From positions 121,454-185,453 of the forward strand of contig JBAXTZ010000001.1 in the NCBI GenBank assembly GCA_037129925.1: a stretch of DNA of 64,000 bases. The letters run 5' to 3'. The notes beneath the pieces are model-generated. The model had not been told where the DNA came from and did not search any database. It worked only from the letters and a program-made list of their open reading frames with translations. This document shows, piece by piece, positions 1-8,938 of this stretch (its first letter is position 1; each line of letters opens with the position of its first letter). Both the position numbers and the translations under genes were made by a program. The DNA comes from JBAXTZ01 sp037129925 (lineage in GTDB: Bacteria > Bacillota > Negativicutes > JBAXTZ01).

Positions 1-66
1 GCGAGGCAAGATAATATTCAAGACCGCTTCCATAGATGGCTCTTCCACCAAAAAATAAACATCCAT
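1..66 (-). CDS. DUF4276 family protein, N-terminal fragment (cut by window edge)
   Basis: Only the first 22 codons are present. They read MDVYFLVEEPSMEAVLN followed by IILPR, which matches the usual opening of DUF4276 proteins, where an acidic EEPS/EGPTE motif follows the first strand of a TOPRIM-like fold. The ATG overlaps the stop codon of the AAA ATPase gene by one base (TGATG), so the two are translationally coupled. AAA ATPase plus DUF4276 pairs are common in restriction and defence islands, where the TOPRIM-like partner is thought to be the effector nuclease. The assignment rests on a short stretch and on the neighbour. Confidence 0.6.
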   Translation of the reverse strand, partial: MDVYFLVEEPSMEAVLNIILPR

Positions 67-1241
67 CAGCGTATTCCTGCGCCGCTGAGAAATCCGGATT
101 TCCAGAGATAACCCAGCAAGTCACCATCGTTGTAAAGATCCACTACTAATTTATCGTCATCAGCCCGCGATACTTGACTATAACCATCCTTCTTAGTGAG
201 CCAAAACAGCTCCTTTGGCTCCAATGCGTTGACAAAATCGGGTGAATGCGTAGATACAAACACTTGCCCGCCACGCATAGCATACATGCGTAGCTCTTCT
301 GCCAAGGCAATCATCAAGTCGTGGTGCAGTTGATTTTCCGGCTCTTCTATACAGAGCAGCGGAAATGGCTTAGGGTCACTTAACAGCAATAGGTATGCGA
401 ACATTTTCACCGTGCCATCCGAGGCATAGCGGGCAAGAAAAGGATCTTTGAACGAACCATCTTTGAATCTCAAGATAATTCTGCCATCTATAGTCGTATC
501 GGCCGACACTTCACTTATACCGGGAATTTTTTCTGCCATTTTGGTCAAAATATCACTGAACACCTTAGGGTGTTGATCGCGAACATACTTCGCGTATTGC
601 GCCAGATTATCACCCATTGTATTCAGATGTTCGCTCACGCCTGCATCGTTACCTTGTCGGGCATAAGAAATGTGCAGATCAGACACATACCAATTCTCCA
701 CAAGCCTGCGAAAAGCCATAACTTGCCGGAACTTCTGAAACTGCCCTAACCCTTTAATCGCAAGTATATCTGGTTTCTCTAATTTTTGCGTATCTCGTTT
801 GGCTTCTGCAACATCAACATTAGGGTCATCCTCCAATATCGCTTCGCCTTCGCCATACCTAAAATCCAAAAAATGCCACGGCTTGCCTTTGGAGCCTCGA
901 CGATACTTCAGTATTTCGGACTGAACCACTGGTCCTGAAGGTGAATTGGCAATTTTAATTTCGTAAGTCACAAGCGGCATGTTCTTTTCACTACGAAACT
1001 TAAACTCAAATTCTACTGGTCCATCGCTCTCGCGTGACACTACTTCTTCAAATCCGCCACGCTTGAGCATTGCCATGCTGACATTATTTGCCAACGCGTC
1101 TTTCAAAAACCCGAACACGTCAAACAGCGTCGATTTCCCCGAACCATTGGCGCCAAGAAATACTGCCATTTTCGGAATGTCTCGTATTGTTACATCTCTG
1201 AACACTTTGTAGTTCTTGATTCTGATTGCTTCAATCTTCAT
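66..1241 (-). CDS. AAA family ATPase (RecF/OLD-like), defence associated
   Basis: The 391-residue protein opens with the RecF/SMC-like lead MKIEAIRIKNYKVF and has a Walker A motif GANGSGKST at about residues 30-38. A Walker B-type CIEEPENQLHH lies near residues 297-307, followed by a STHSPDF segment typical of ABC-type AAA_15/AAA_21 ATPases. The central region carries no recognised domain. The start is supported by AGGAGCAGAA before the ATG. It lies 8 bases after the methylase gene and runs into the DUF4276 gene by a one-base overlap. Family members pair with small nucleases and are inferred to sense phage or DNA ends and license the partner. The exact trigger and target are unknown. Confidence 0.85.
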   Translation of the reverse strand: MKIEAIRIKNYKVFRDVTIRDIPKMAVFLGANGSGKSTLFDVFGFLKDALANNVSMAMLKRGGFEEVVSRESDGPVEFEFKFRSEKNMPLVTYEIKIANSPSGPVVQSEILKYRRGSKGKPWHFLDFRYGEGEAILEDDPNVDVAEAKRDTQKLEKPDILAIKGLGQFQKFRQVMAFRRLVENWYVSDLHISYARQGNDAGVSEHLNTMGDNLAQYAKYVRDQHPKVFSDILTKMAEKIPGISEVSADTTIDGRIILRFKDGSFKDPFLARYASDGTVKMFAYLLLLSDPKPFPLLCIEEPENQLHHDLMIALAEELRMYAMRGGQVFVSTHSPDFVNALEPKELFWLTKKDGYSQVSRADDDKLVVDLYNDGDLLGYLWKSGFLSGAGIR

Positions 1242-1249
1242 TTCTGCTC

Positions 1250-4093
1250 CTAAAACAGTGTCGGCTGTTCATCCACCGCGCCATGTTCCAGCGCCGCGCT
1301 TTCTATCGCGTGCCATGCCGCCAGCAGCTCGTTATACAGCTTGGCGTCGCCGGCGCGGCCGGTGCGTTCGCACCAGGTGTACTGCTGATAGCAGAGCTTG
1401 CGGATTTGCTCGTTCTGCTTGTGCACTTTTGCCAGCAGCTTGCCCGCTGCCACTTCACCGGATGTTTGCAGTTCGCGGATAAGCTGATGGGCGCTCTCCC
1501 AGACCGGGTTGTGCGTATCGGCCAACGGATTCCAGTCGGACGGGTATTCATCATTGGTTAGCAACTTGACCTTGCCGCCACTGGCAGTTAATACGCCGGA
1601 TTGTTCCAGACCGCTAACCGACACCGCCTTGGCGTTCGCCAGGGTATTGGCATCGCCGAACGGGCCTTCCTTCCAGCCATATGTCTTGAACCACTCGCAG
1701 CAAAACCGCGTCTCGGGATCAAAGTTGTTTTCTTCGCTGCCGAAATATTCATCGATTTGTTTGTTGATGAGCTGTAGCGCCGTCTTCACCGACATCGCCG
1801 ATCCGTCGGCTTCGAGTACTGCCGCGTATTTGCTGAACACTTCCATTCCCGGACCAATCGCCGCCTGCGCCAAATCCACCGCCGCGAGCGGCGAACGGCC
1901 AATCGCGCCGCCAATCATCGTCTCCAGCGCCTCCGGCATCACCGCTTTTAGTTCGCGCAGAAATTCCTTGCGGGTACAATCGGTGGCATTTTTGTTGCGG
2001 CGACGGCAAACGAGGATGATTGAGGATGCAAGAACATTTACTGAAGTTTTCAGTCCCTGATCTCTTTCGGTTCGCATCGGCCATGTTCCCGTCAAAACAA
2101 GTCTAGAATTAATGACAGCTTGCAAAAAAGTTTCCCATCCAGTAGATACGGTTCCTGAGCTGTCGCTATCTGATTGCTTGAAAGCATAGTAAATAGTAAT
2201 TGGGTACGATTTATTTGTTTGGTCACCTATGCTCCCCATAGCTTTAGTCATGCCATTGAGAAAAAATGTTTCGGATGCAAGTTTGCTTTCGTGTCTATAA
2301 GGTGAAGCTATTAGTTCATCAGTTTTTGGTGTAGTGATCGTAACGAATAAATCAGGATAGATATCGCCACAGCTCTTTCGCATCCATATATAGAAAAAAT
2401 CCGACAAATCAGCATAACCGATATTGTCATAATATGGCGGGTCTGTCGAAATAATCTTGCTCTCGCTTATTGTCTGCCCAACAGCATCTTGTTGTGTAGA
2501 TATTCCATCTGTTTTTGCGCTGTTAAATTGATTAGAAATTACCGTTTCAATCCATGTAATAGCTCCATGAAAGCAGCCCGTGGATTCAGAAAAAGGATTG
2601 CCCTCGGCAAAATCCCAAACCATGGGCAGTGCTTGACGTCCAAAGGTTTGGACAATAAAATCTCCACCCCAAGGTGTTAATGATGACCAGTAGTTTGCGC
2701 TTCTATCCACTGCAAAACCCAAATAAACACTCACCGCTTCCGCATAAGCGGTCGCACCGTTACCACCGTCGCGTAGCGGCACACTATCGTCTGGCAAACC
2801 CGCAACAAAAGCGTCGCGCTTGATAAATTCGCGCAACTCTGGCAACAAATCACAGAAGGTCGTAAGCGCAGTTAGCTGGCGGTTTGTGAAGATATCCCCA
2901 TAGGAAGTCATACCATACAACGGCGGCGAAAACCATCTGGGATTTATCGGTATTTTTTGCGTCGGTTTCCACGTCGGAGCCGCAGTTTCAGCCAAGGCTT
3001 GCATCGCGGCGGTCGCCGGTATATACAGCCTTCCTCTAGTCCCTTCGGCGACTACTGCGATCAGCCGTACCCCGGCGCGGCCGTTCTGAAATTCGCCACG
3101 GACATAATTGCTGGTCATCGGCGTATCGGACATGATGCACTTGAAATTCGCGCCTCGTCCGAGTTTGGTGCCGTTATCGATTTCCGCCGGGTTATCCGGT
3201 TTGCCCTCTTTAATCTCAAACCGATAGTCATCGCCGTCGAGTACCGGCTGGAGCCAGACTTTGCGCTGGTCTTTTTTGCATAGATAATAAGTGCTAATGA
3301 GCGGCACATGCACACCACTAAACGCCGGGTTCGGGCTTTTTACCGTCCGCGCCCAAATCCAGGCGATTACTGTCGCTTTGCCGCCAACTTGCTGGCCGGG
3401 CAAATCTATTTGCGGATAGAGGTGTCCGATTTTCGCAAACGCCTGATCGCGCAATAGTTTGCCATAATAGCGCACATCATCCGCCAGCCCGCGCGCGCCG
3501 GTCCAGGTCGCCATATTATTAGCGCAACTGTCCGGATTTACCGGACAGTTGCCGTTAAACCGCGGCGGTATCTCGATCATCGCTTTATTAATCATCACCG
3601 CGACCGGATTGAGATCAGACGCATAGCTCTCAAACCCCAGCCGTTGCGCTTCCAGCGGGATTGCGCCGCCGCCGGCAAACGGGTCGTGAAATGCCGGCAG
3701 CTTGTCCGGGTCAAAGCCGGACTTGCCTTTGTTCAGCTCACAAGTCTCGCGCCAGCTCTCGCGGATTTTCAGCCGCGCCCGCTTCAACACCGTCTCGTTA
3801 TTGGTGTTCTCCCACTTGACCAAATCGCGGATAATATCAAATAGCTCCTCGCGCTCGTTGTCAGCCTGCTTGCGGGTCTTGCCCGCCTTGTAACCCCGTT
3901 CGCCGCCCGGATCGTTGACACATTGCGCGAACAACACTGCCCGCGCCGCCGCCAGCGGCCGCCGCGCCCACCACAAATGTAGCGTCGACGGATGCCCGTG
4001 GCGAATCGACTTCTCGCGAATACAAGCCTTATTAATATCATCCAGCGGCAGAGCCACCTCAATCAACTTCTTGGGCGCTTTTATATCGGACAT
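1250..4093 (-). CDS. DUF1156 domain DNA methyltransferase (adenine-specific type)
   Basis: The 947-residue protein begins with a DUF1156 segment (LIEVALPLDDINKACIREKS), followed by a SAM-binding motif DPFAGGGAIPLEAQRLGF near residue 135. The catalytic motif DPPYYDNIGYADLSDFF, an N6-adenine/N4-cytosine methylase signature, lies near residue 550. The order (SAM motif first, DPPY later, with a long insert) fits the large DUF1156 methylases found with helicases and ATPases in defence islands. It would mark self DNA. GAGGTAAGAA precedes the ATG. The downstream AAA gene follows after 8 bases, so this is one transcription unit with its neighbours. No specificity subunit is visible in the window. Confidence 0.85.
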   Translation of the reverse strand: MSDIKAPKKLIEVALPLDDINKACIREKSIRHGHPSTLHLWWARRPLAAARAVLFAQCVNDPGGERGYKAGKTRKQADNEREELFDIIRDLVKWENTNNETVLKRARLKIRESWRETCELNKGKSGFDPDKLPAFHDPFAGGGAIPLEAQRLGFESYASDLNPVAVMINKAMIEIPPRFNGNCPVNPDSCANNMATWTGARGLADDVRYYGKLLRDQAFAKIGHLYPQIDLPGQQVGGKATVIAWIWARTVKSPNPAFSGVHVPLISTYYLCKKDQRKVWLQPVLDGDDYRFEIKEGKPDNPAEIDNGTKLGRGANFKCIMSDTPMTSNYVRGEFQNGRAGVRLIAVVAEGTRGRLYIPATAAMQALAETAAPTWKPTQKIPINPRWFSPPLYGMTSYGDIFTNRQLTALTTFCDLLPELREFIKRDAFVAGLPDDSVPLRDGGNGATAYAEAVSVYLGFAVDRSANYWSSLTPWGGDFIVQTFGRQALPMVWDFAEGNPFSESTGCFHGAITWIETVISNQFNSAKTDGISTQQDAVGQTISESKIISTDPPYYDNIGYADLSDFFYIWMRKSCGDIYPDLFVTITTPKTDELIASPYRHESKLASETFFLNGMTKAMGSIGDQTNKSYPITIYYAFKQSDSDSSGTVSTGWETFLQAVINSRLVLTGTWPMRTERDQGLKTSVNVLASSIILVCRRRNKNATDCTRKEFLRELKAVMPEALETMIGGAIGRSPLAAVDLAQAAIGPGMEVFSKYAAVLEADGSAMSVKTALQLINKQIDEYFGSEENNFDPETRFCCEWFKTYGWKEGPFGDANTLANAKAVSVSGLEQSGVLTASGGKVKLLTNDEYPSDWNPLADTHNPVWESAHQLIRELQTSGEVAAGKLLAKVHKQNEQIRKLCYQQYTWCERTGRAGDAKLYNELLAAWHAIESAALEHGAVDEQPTLF

Positions 4094-4108
4094 TTCTTAC
4101 CTCGCTAT

Positions 4109-4336
4109 TTATGCTATCCAGCCCCGAGTACGCGCCCGGGCTTCGTTGATTACCTGCACTTGCTCTAAACCAAACGCTTTTCTTATGCCATTGAACCGCT
4201 TCTGGAATTTTTCATTTATTTTTATACCGTTATTGTGTTTCAGACTAATATACAGTTCACTTTGCTCGATGTTGAAGCCAAAGTCGCTATCCAGCTTGAA
4301 GTTCATTCCGGATTCTTGAATCATCATTTCACTCAT
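4109..4336 (-). CDS. small hypothetical protein of the defence cassette
   Basis: A 75-residue ORF sits between the ATPase and methylase genes. It overlaps the ATPase stop by 8 bases and ends 15 bases before the methylase start, the tight packing expected of a real operon member. Its sequence is mixed alpha/beta with a basic C-terminus (NEARARTRGWIA) and no recognisable motif, membrane segment or Cys/His cluster. Alternative ATG codons lie at its 4th and 5th positions. It could be a specificity or regulatory peptide, or a short accessory factor, but nothing in the sequence fixes a function. Confidence 0.55.
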   Translation of the reverse strand: MSEMMIQESGMNFKLDSDFGFNIEQSELYISLKHNNGIKINEKFQKRFNGIRKAFGLEQVQVINEARARTRGWIA

Positions 4337-5336
4337 CGAACGTCAGCTCCACTTCTTCATCGTACAGAGCGATTGCGGTATTAATAATTGGATTGTCGGG
4401 AATCCCTTCCAGCAAATCACTTATCGACACCAATTCATCAGTTACCGACACTACCGGAATCGAGCTGTTCGATTTTTTTGCCAACAGGTACAACTTTTTG
4501 ATGACAAAATACGAATGACTGACAATGAAAACCTGACACCCCGCCGCTGCTATGGACTCAACTATTTCCAAAAACTTCACTATTGCTTGCGGATGCAAAT
4601 TAGCTTCCGGCTCATCAATAATAATTATCGAATCTTTGCCAAGATAGCGATTGCCCAGCAATCTGTCCAGTATGGCTATTTTCTTTATTCCCTCGGCTGT
4701 GACATGAATTTGGTATTTCTCGTTACCTTTCCTACACTGCCAATTGCCTTCTTCATATTCAATTTTCCCGCCCAGCATTTCGTCCAGATGTTTACGCGCA
4801 TCGGCGAACACTTTGAGATTTTTCCCTTTTTGCGGTTCGATTTCCAGCGCCTTAACCAAATCCAGATATGTTTCATCAAAACCAAACATTTTGTCAATAT
4901 CGCGCGTTTTCTTGATCACGCTGAATAACGACAACACTTCCTTAGGCGGAATAAACACCGAGTTGCTGTCGCGCTGTTTTCCGGTATAACTAACATCGGT
5001 AATTTTACGCTCCGTGCGCGCGCCGATGGAATAAGCAAACTTCTCTTTATCAATTCGCATATCAAATTCCATGCGGTCAGCCTTTTTTCTAACCAAATCA
5101 CTTAGCTTTTTCGCCTGAAAAGTCCAATATAATTTATCGGCCAACGTCTCATCCAATTTTAGCGGATTATCACCCCGAGAAAACTCTTCCAGCGTCTTAA
5201 CTGCCGCGTAAATGGCTTTTGCCAAAAATGTTTTCCCGCTATCATTGGCGCCAATTATTAAGTTGATTTTGCCAACATTTGCCCAATCAAGTTCTTCAAT
5301 CGGTCCAAGATTTTTTACGTTGATTGATGTAATCAT
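4329..5336 (-). CDS. AAA family ATPase (ABC-type, OLD-like), defence cassette
   Basis: The 335-residue protein has Walker A GANDSGKT (residues 29-36) and a Walker B-like stretch DSIIIIDEPEANLHPQA near residues 236-252, followed by a VSHSYF switch segment. It has no TOPRIM nuclease domain at its C-terminus, unlike full-length OLD proteins of more than 500 residues, so it is an ATPase-only member. Its start codon overlaps the helicase stop (ATGA), with GGAGG 12 bases upstream. The trio of helicase, methylase and ATPase matches the composition of Hma-type (helicase-methylase-ATPase) defence systems. The membership is inferred from gene content. Confidence 0.8.
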   Translation of the reverse strand: MITSINVKNLGPIEELDWANVGKINLIIGANDSGKTFLAKAIYAAVKTLEEFSRGDNPLKLDETLADKLYWTFQAKKLSDLVRKKADRMEFDMRIDKEKFAYSIGARTERKITDVSYTGKQRDSNSVFIPPKEVLSLFSVIKKTRDIDKMFGFDETYLDLVKALEIEPQKGKNLKVFADARKHLDEMLGGKIEYEEGNWQCRKGNEKYQIHVTAEGIKKIAILDRLLGNRYLGKDSIIIIDEPEANLHPQAIVKFLEIVESIAAAGCQVFIVSHSYFVIKKLYLLAKKSNSSIPVVSVTDELVSISDLLEGIPDNPIINTAIALYDEEVELTFDE

Positions 5337-8300
5337 AGCTTCTTACGACCTCCTTGCAGTAAAGCTTTCACATCATAATTACTGCTAACTTCGCCCCATC
5401 CTGGTTCTTTATCAAACGGTTGCCGCGCATAATGTGGTCCATCGACATTATCGCCATCCACGAACACCACCGCCAGCCAGAATTTATCGCCTTGGTTGAG
5501 CGCGGTGAGTATTTCGTTGCGCGTTACAGTAACTGTGGTCTGTCCGGCAGCCCGGCCTTTGACTTCAATATGCCGGGTGTCGAGAATTTTGCCGTCAGCG
5601 CTAACTTTTTCCGCTGTAATATCCCAGCCACAATTTGCTTCCGAAACATCTTTGACAATATAACCGGCAGCACATTCATAATCACTAACTGCTTGCATCG
5701 CCGCCAGTTCCACCGCTCGCCGCGCTCCGCTATCGACAGAACTTAACTGAACGTCTACCACTACACCAGTCAATGCTCCAGCCGGAAAAACCAATGCGGC
5801 GCCGATTATTTCCGGTTTGGTATTGATCACATTGCGCATCGCTTCAAGTTCCCGGGTGCGCGACTGCAGGCGCTGTGTCAAATCTAACACGGTTCGCTTA
5901 ACGTTATCGGCATTTAACCGATCAGTTTTTCCAGCGGCGCTGTCGTCGGACAGTTTCATATAGCGATCTTGCCAATAATTGATTTCATTTGTCAATCGCT
6001 CATGCACCGCTGATAGCGTGCGTTCCATATAGGCCTGACGTCGCTCGTTAACTTCGCTATAATGCTGCACCGCAAGCACATTCACCGCATACCCAAGCAT
6101 TCGTTCACGGCTGGTATGAGTTGCCGCGGTATCGCACGTCTTGCTTTTAAGCAATAGCTGCTCTTCTGCTGTCGCGGTTCGCAAGTCCAAGTGCGGCGCG
6201 TATCCAGCATCGCTAATCTCGCCATCGTCTGAAATATACAAGAACTGTAGGCGCTTGGAAATAACTTTGTCACGACCATCTTTAATGGCATGTTCCAACA
6301 AATACAGCGTTTTCAACTGCCCGCTCTGATTGTTATCATCAACAAACACCGCGCCACGCGCAAAATCACCGCGACCGCGTTCGATAACAATATCGGTAAC
6401 CGCCATCATCAATGGATGGCCGGGATGTAATAACGCGGCCTGCGGCTTGCCTTTATAATCTATTTCTTCTTTTTTAAAACACACCCGCTCATATTTTTCT
6501 ACGATTGGAACATACACATTGCCGCGTCCAGCCAGTAACCGTGAACGCTCGACGATGCCATGCGGTACATACTTAATTTCATATCTTCCACTCTCGCGTT
6601 CATAAATTGTTCCGCCAATTTGCTTGAACGCTTGGATGAAAAACGACCGGATAAAATATGGTTGCAACTTTCGCGCTTCGGCCTTCTCCATTTCATCACG
6701 CACTGCATATAACTGGTCAGGAGACATCACTTCTTCACACAGTGCATCGCGTTTCATCAAAGCCCGCAAATGCTCGGTGTCTAAAGCGTTGTCCACAACT
6801 TGTTCGATTTTACGCAACACATCGACATCTTTGCCATATCTTATCGCCTCAATCAGCAAATCGCGTAGCGAATGATTTTCAAAAACTTCGCCAAGAATAT
6901 CAAACACTCGCCCGCCCAGCGCTTCGCGTTCGATTTCCAGTTTTTTCAGCAATCGCGAATAAACATCACCTTCACGGGTTTCATTGGCAACCAAATTCCA
7001 AAGATGGCAGATTTCTTTTTGACCTATCCGATGAATACGTCCAAAGCGTTGCTCTAGTCGATTTGGATTCCAAGGCATATCATAGTTTATCATCAAATGC
7101 GCATTTTGCAGGTTAACACCTTCACCGGCGGCATCGGTCGCAACCAAAATTCGCACATCTACGTCATTGCGAAACCGTTCCTGAATCCGGCGCCGCTCTT
7201 CACGCGGCGTGCTGCCTTGTATTTCTACAACAGCCTCTTGTTTGCCGAGCAACGTCTTTATCTTGTCGACCAAATAAGTTAAAGTGTCTCGATGTTCGGT
7301 GAATACAATGAGTTTTCCGACAAAACAACTTTCATCGCGCAGTTCTTTTTCTTCGGTCAGTATTTTTGAAAACTGCTCCCATTTCTTATCCACTCCAGAT
7401 AGACGTAGTTCTTTGGCTTGCTGTTCCAAAACGGCCAAAATATTAATTTCTTTTTGCAGTTCAGTTGCAGTTTTGGCTGCAGTTGATCGATCGGTTATTT
7501 CTTGCTCGAAACTTTCATATTCATTGCCATCTAATTCTTCATCGCTTTCATATATATCGCCTGGCAAATAGTTTTTATCCGTTCCAATGTCGAAACCCCG
7601 CGCGTGAAGTTTTTCTTCTTCTAGTCGGCGTGTCAAACGCTCTTTTCTCCGCGTTAGTGAGCGATAAATCGCCTCAGGACTCGACGCCAACCGGCGTTGC
7701 AACGACGTCAATGCGAAGCCGACATTTCCCTTGCGCTGTCCGCCCAATTGATCGGCTTTATTCATTTCGTCGCAAACATACGCAGTAACCGCTTCATAAA
7801 GCGCAACTTCTGCGTTTGATAATTTATAATTCACTGTATAAGCACGACGTTCGGGAAAAAGTTTTGTTCCGTCAAACTTATACAATTCTTCTTTAACTAG
7901 CCGACGCATATAATCTGTCGGGTTAATCGGTGTATAATTACCATCGGCACGTTCTTTGCCATAAAATCGGTCGGTGTCTAGTAACGACAAAAACGTCTGA
8001 AAATCATCTTCCTTGCCATTATGCGGAGTCGCCGTCATTAGTAACAAATTTCTCGTTTGCGCACCAAGTAATTCACCGAGTTTGAAACGTCCGGTCTTCT
8101 TCACCTCGTTGCCCGTCCAGCTCGCGGACAATTTGTGCGCCTCGTCAAATACTACCAAGTCCCAACGGGCTTTGGTTAATTTATCTTGCAATTCCTCATT
8201 ACGACTAAGCTGGTCAAGCCGGGCTATCAATAAATCTTTTTCAATAAATGGGTTTTGTGAAAACTGGCTGTTAAGCATCTCTGTAGAAAAAATTTCAAAG

Positions 8301-8827
8301 CATAAACCAAATTTTTCATACAATTCATCTTGCCATTGCGAGGCCAATCCCCCCGGAGAGACAATCAACACTCGTTTCGCGTCAGCACGCAAAATCAATT
8401 CGCGAATGAGTAGTCCCGCCATTATTGTTTTGCCAGCTCCGGGATCATCCGCCAACAGGAAACGTAGCGGACGCCGCGGCAGCATTGCCTCATACACCGC
8501 CGTAATCTGATGTGGCAACGGCACTACGTTAGAAGTATGCACCGCCATCATTGGGTCAAATAAATAGGCCATATCAATGCGCTTAGCTTCGAGCGCAAGC
8601 TTTAGCATGTCGCCATTGCCATCAAATGTCCAACCTAAAGATGAATTATCAACCGCAAGTTTCTCTTCGTCACCGCGACCGAGCAAGCGCTCGCGGAGCA
8701 TGCCGCTGATTTTATAAAGTATCTCCACTGCGTTATCGCCTTGCATTTCCGCACTTTTGATTTCGACCGGTACATTTTCAACGCCGAGCAACATCATATT
8801 TTTTCTAATATTTTCTAATTTTAGCAT
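5333..8827 (-). CDS. SNF2/DEAH helicase with C-terminal DUF3883
   Basis: The 1164-residue protein has a SNF2-type ATPase: Walker A DDPGAGKT (residues 127-134), DEAH box in VVFDEAHKLS near 228, TATPHNG motif III, and a helicase C domain with EGVNLQNAHL and RFGRIHRIGQ near 570-600. The C-terminal ~130 residues match DUF3883 (IVKDVSEANCGWDI, then RHIEVKGRA). That domain has a PD-(D/E)xK-like IEVKG strand and may be a nuclease or DNA-binding module. It is the first gene of the cassette and is preceded by a sigma-H-like promoter. GAGGTG lies 7 bases before the ATG. In related systems this protein is the DNA-translocating restriction component. Confidence 0.9.
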   Translation of the reverse strand: MLKLENIRKNMMLLGVENVPVEIKSAEMQGDNAVEILYKISGMLRERLLGRGDEEKLAVDNSSLGWTFDGNGDMLKLALEAKRIDMAYLFDPMMAVHTSNVVPLPHQITAVYEAMLPRRPLRFLLADDPGAGKTIMAGLLIRELILRADAKRVLIVSPGGLASQWQDELYEKFGLCFEIFSTEMLNSQFSQNPFIEKDLLIARLDQLSRNEELQDKLTKARWDLVVFDEAHKLSASWTGNEVKKTGRFKLGELLGAQTRNLLLMTATPHNGKEDDFQTFLSLLDTDRFYGKERADGNYTPINPTDYMRRLVKEELYKFDGTKLFPERRAYTVNYKLSNAEVALYEAVTAYVCDEMNKADQLGGQRKGNVGFALTSLQRRLASSPEAIYRSLTRRKERLTRRLEEEKLHARGFDIGTDKNYLPGDIYESDEELDGNEYESFEQEITDRSTAAKTATELQKEINILAVLEQQAKELRLSGVDKKWEQFSKILTEEKELRDESCFVGKLIVFTEHRDTLTYLVDKIKTLLGKQEAVVEIQGSTPREERRRIQERFRNDVDVRILVATDAAGEGVNLQNAHLMINYDMPWNPNRLEQRFGRIHRIGQKEICHLWNLVANETREGDVYSRLLKKLEIEREALGGRVFDILGEVFENHSLRDLLIEAIRYGKDVDVLRKIEQVVDNALDTEHLRALMKRDALCEEVMSPDQLYAVRDEMEKAEARKLQPYFIRSFFIQAFKQIGGTIYERESGRYEIKYVPHGIVERSRLLAGRGNVYVPIVEKYERVCFKKEEIDYKGKPQAALLHPGHPLMMAVTDIVIERGRGDFARGAVFVDDNNQSGQLKTLYLLEHAIKDGRDKVISKRLQFLYISDDGEISDAGYAPHLDLRTATAEEQLLLKSKTCDTAATHTSRERMLGYAVNVLAVQHYSEVNERRQAYMERTLSAVHERLTNEINYWQDRYMKLSDDSAAGKTDRLNADNVKRTVLDLTQRLQSRTRELEAMRNVINTKPEIIGAALVFPAGALTGVVVDVQLSSVDSGARRAVELAAMQAVSDYECAAGYIVKDVSEANCGWDITAEKVSADGKILDTRHIEVKGRAAGQTTVTVTRNEILTALNQGDKFWLAVVFVDGDNVDGPHYARQPFDKEPGWGEVSSNYDVKALLQGGRKKL

Positions 8828-8848
8828 TGCCGAACACCTCGCATTATG

Positions 8849-8886
8849 GTAGTTATATTCGCCACAAACAGAATAAATCCTGCTAA
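8849..8886 (-). promoter_or_regulatory. sigma-H (Spo0H)-type promoter of the defence operon
   Basis: On the minus strand AGCAGGA and GGCGAATA are separated by 14 bases, fitting the Bacillus sigma-H pattern RnAGGAwWW, 11-12 bases, RnnGAAT. The -10 box is about 30 bases upstream of the helicase ATG. Four other copies in the window have exactly the same spacing. Confidence 0.6.
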
Positions 8887-8938
8887 TACCATTTTTTACT
8901 TTATAAATTTATCATCCGTACATCACTCGCGCATTTTG

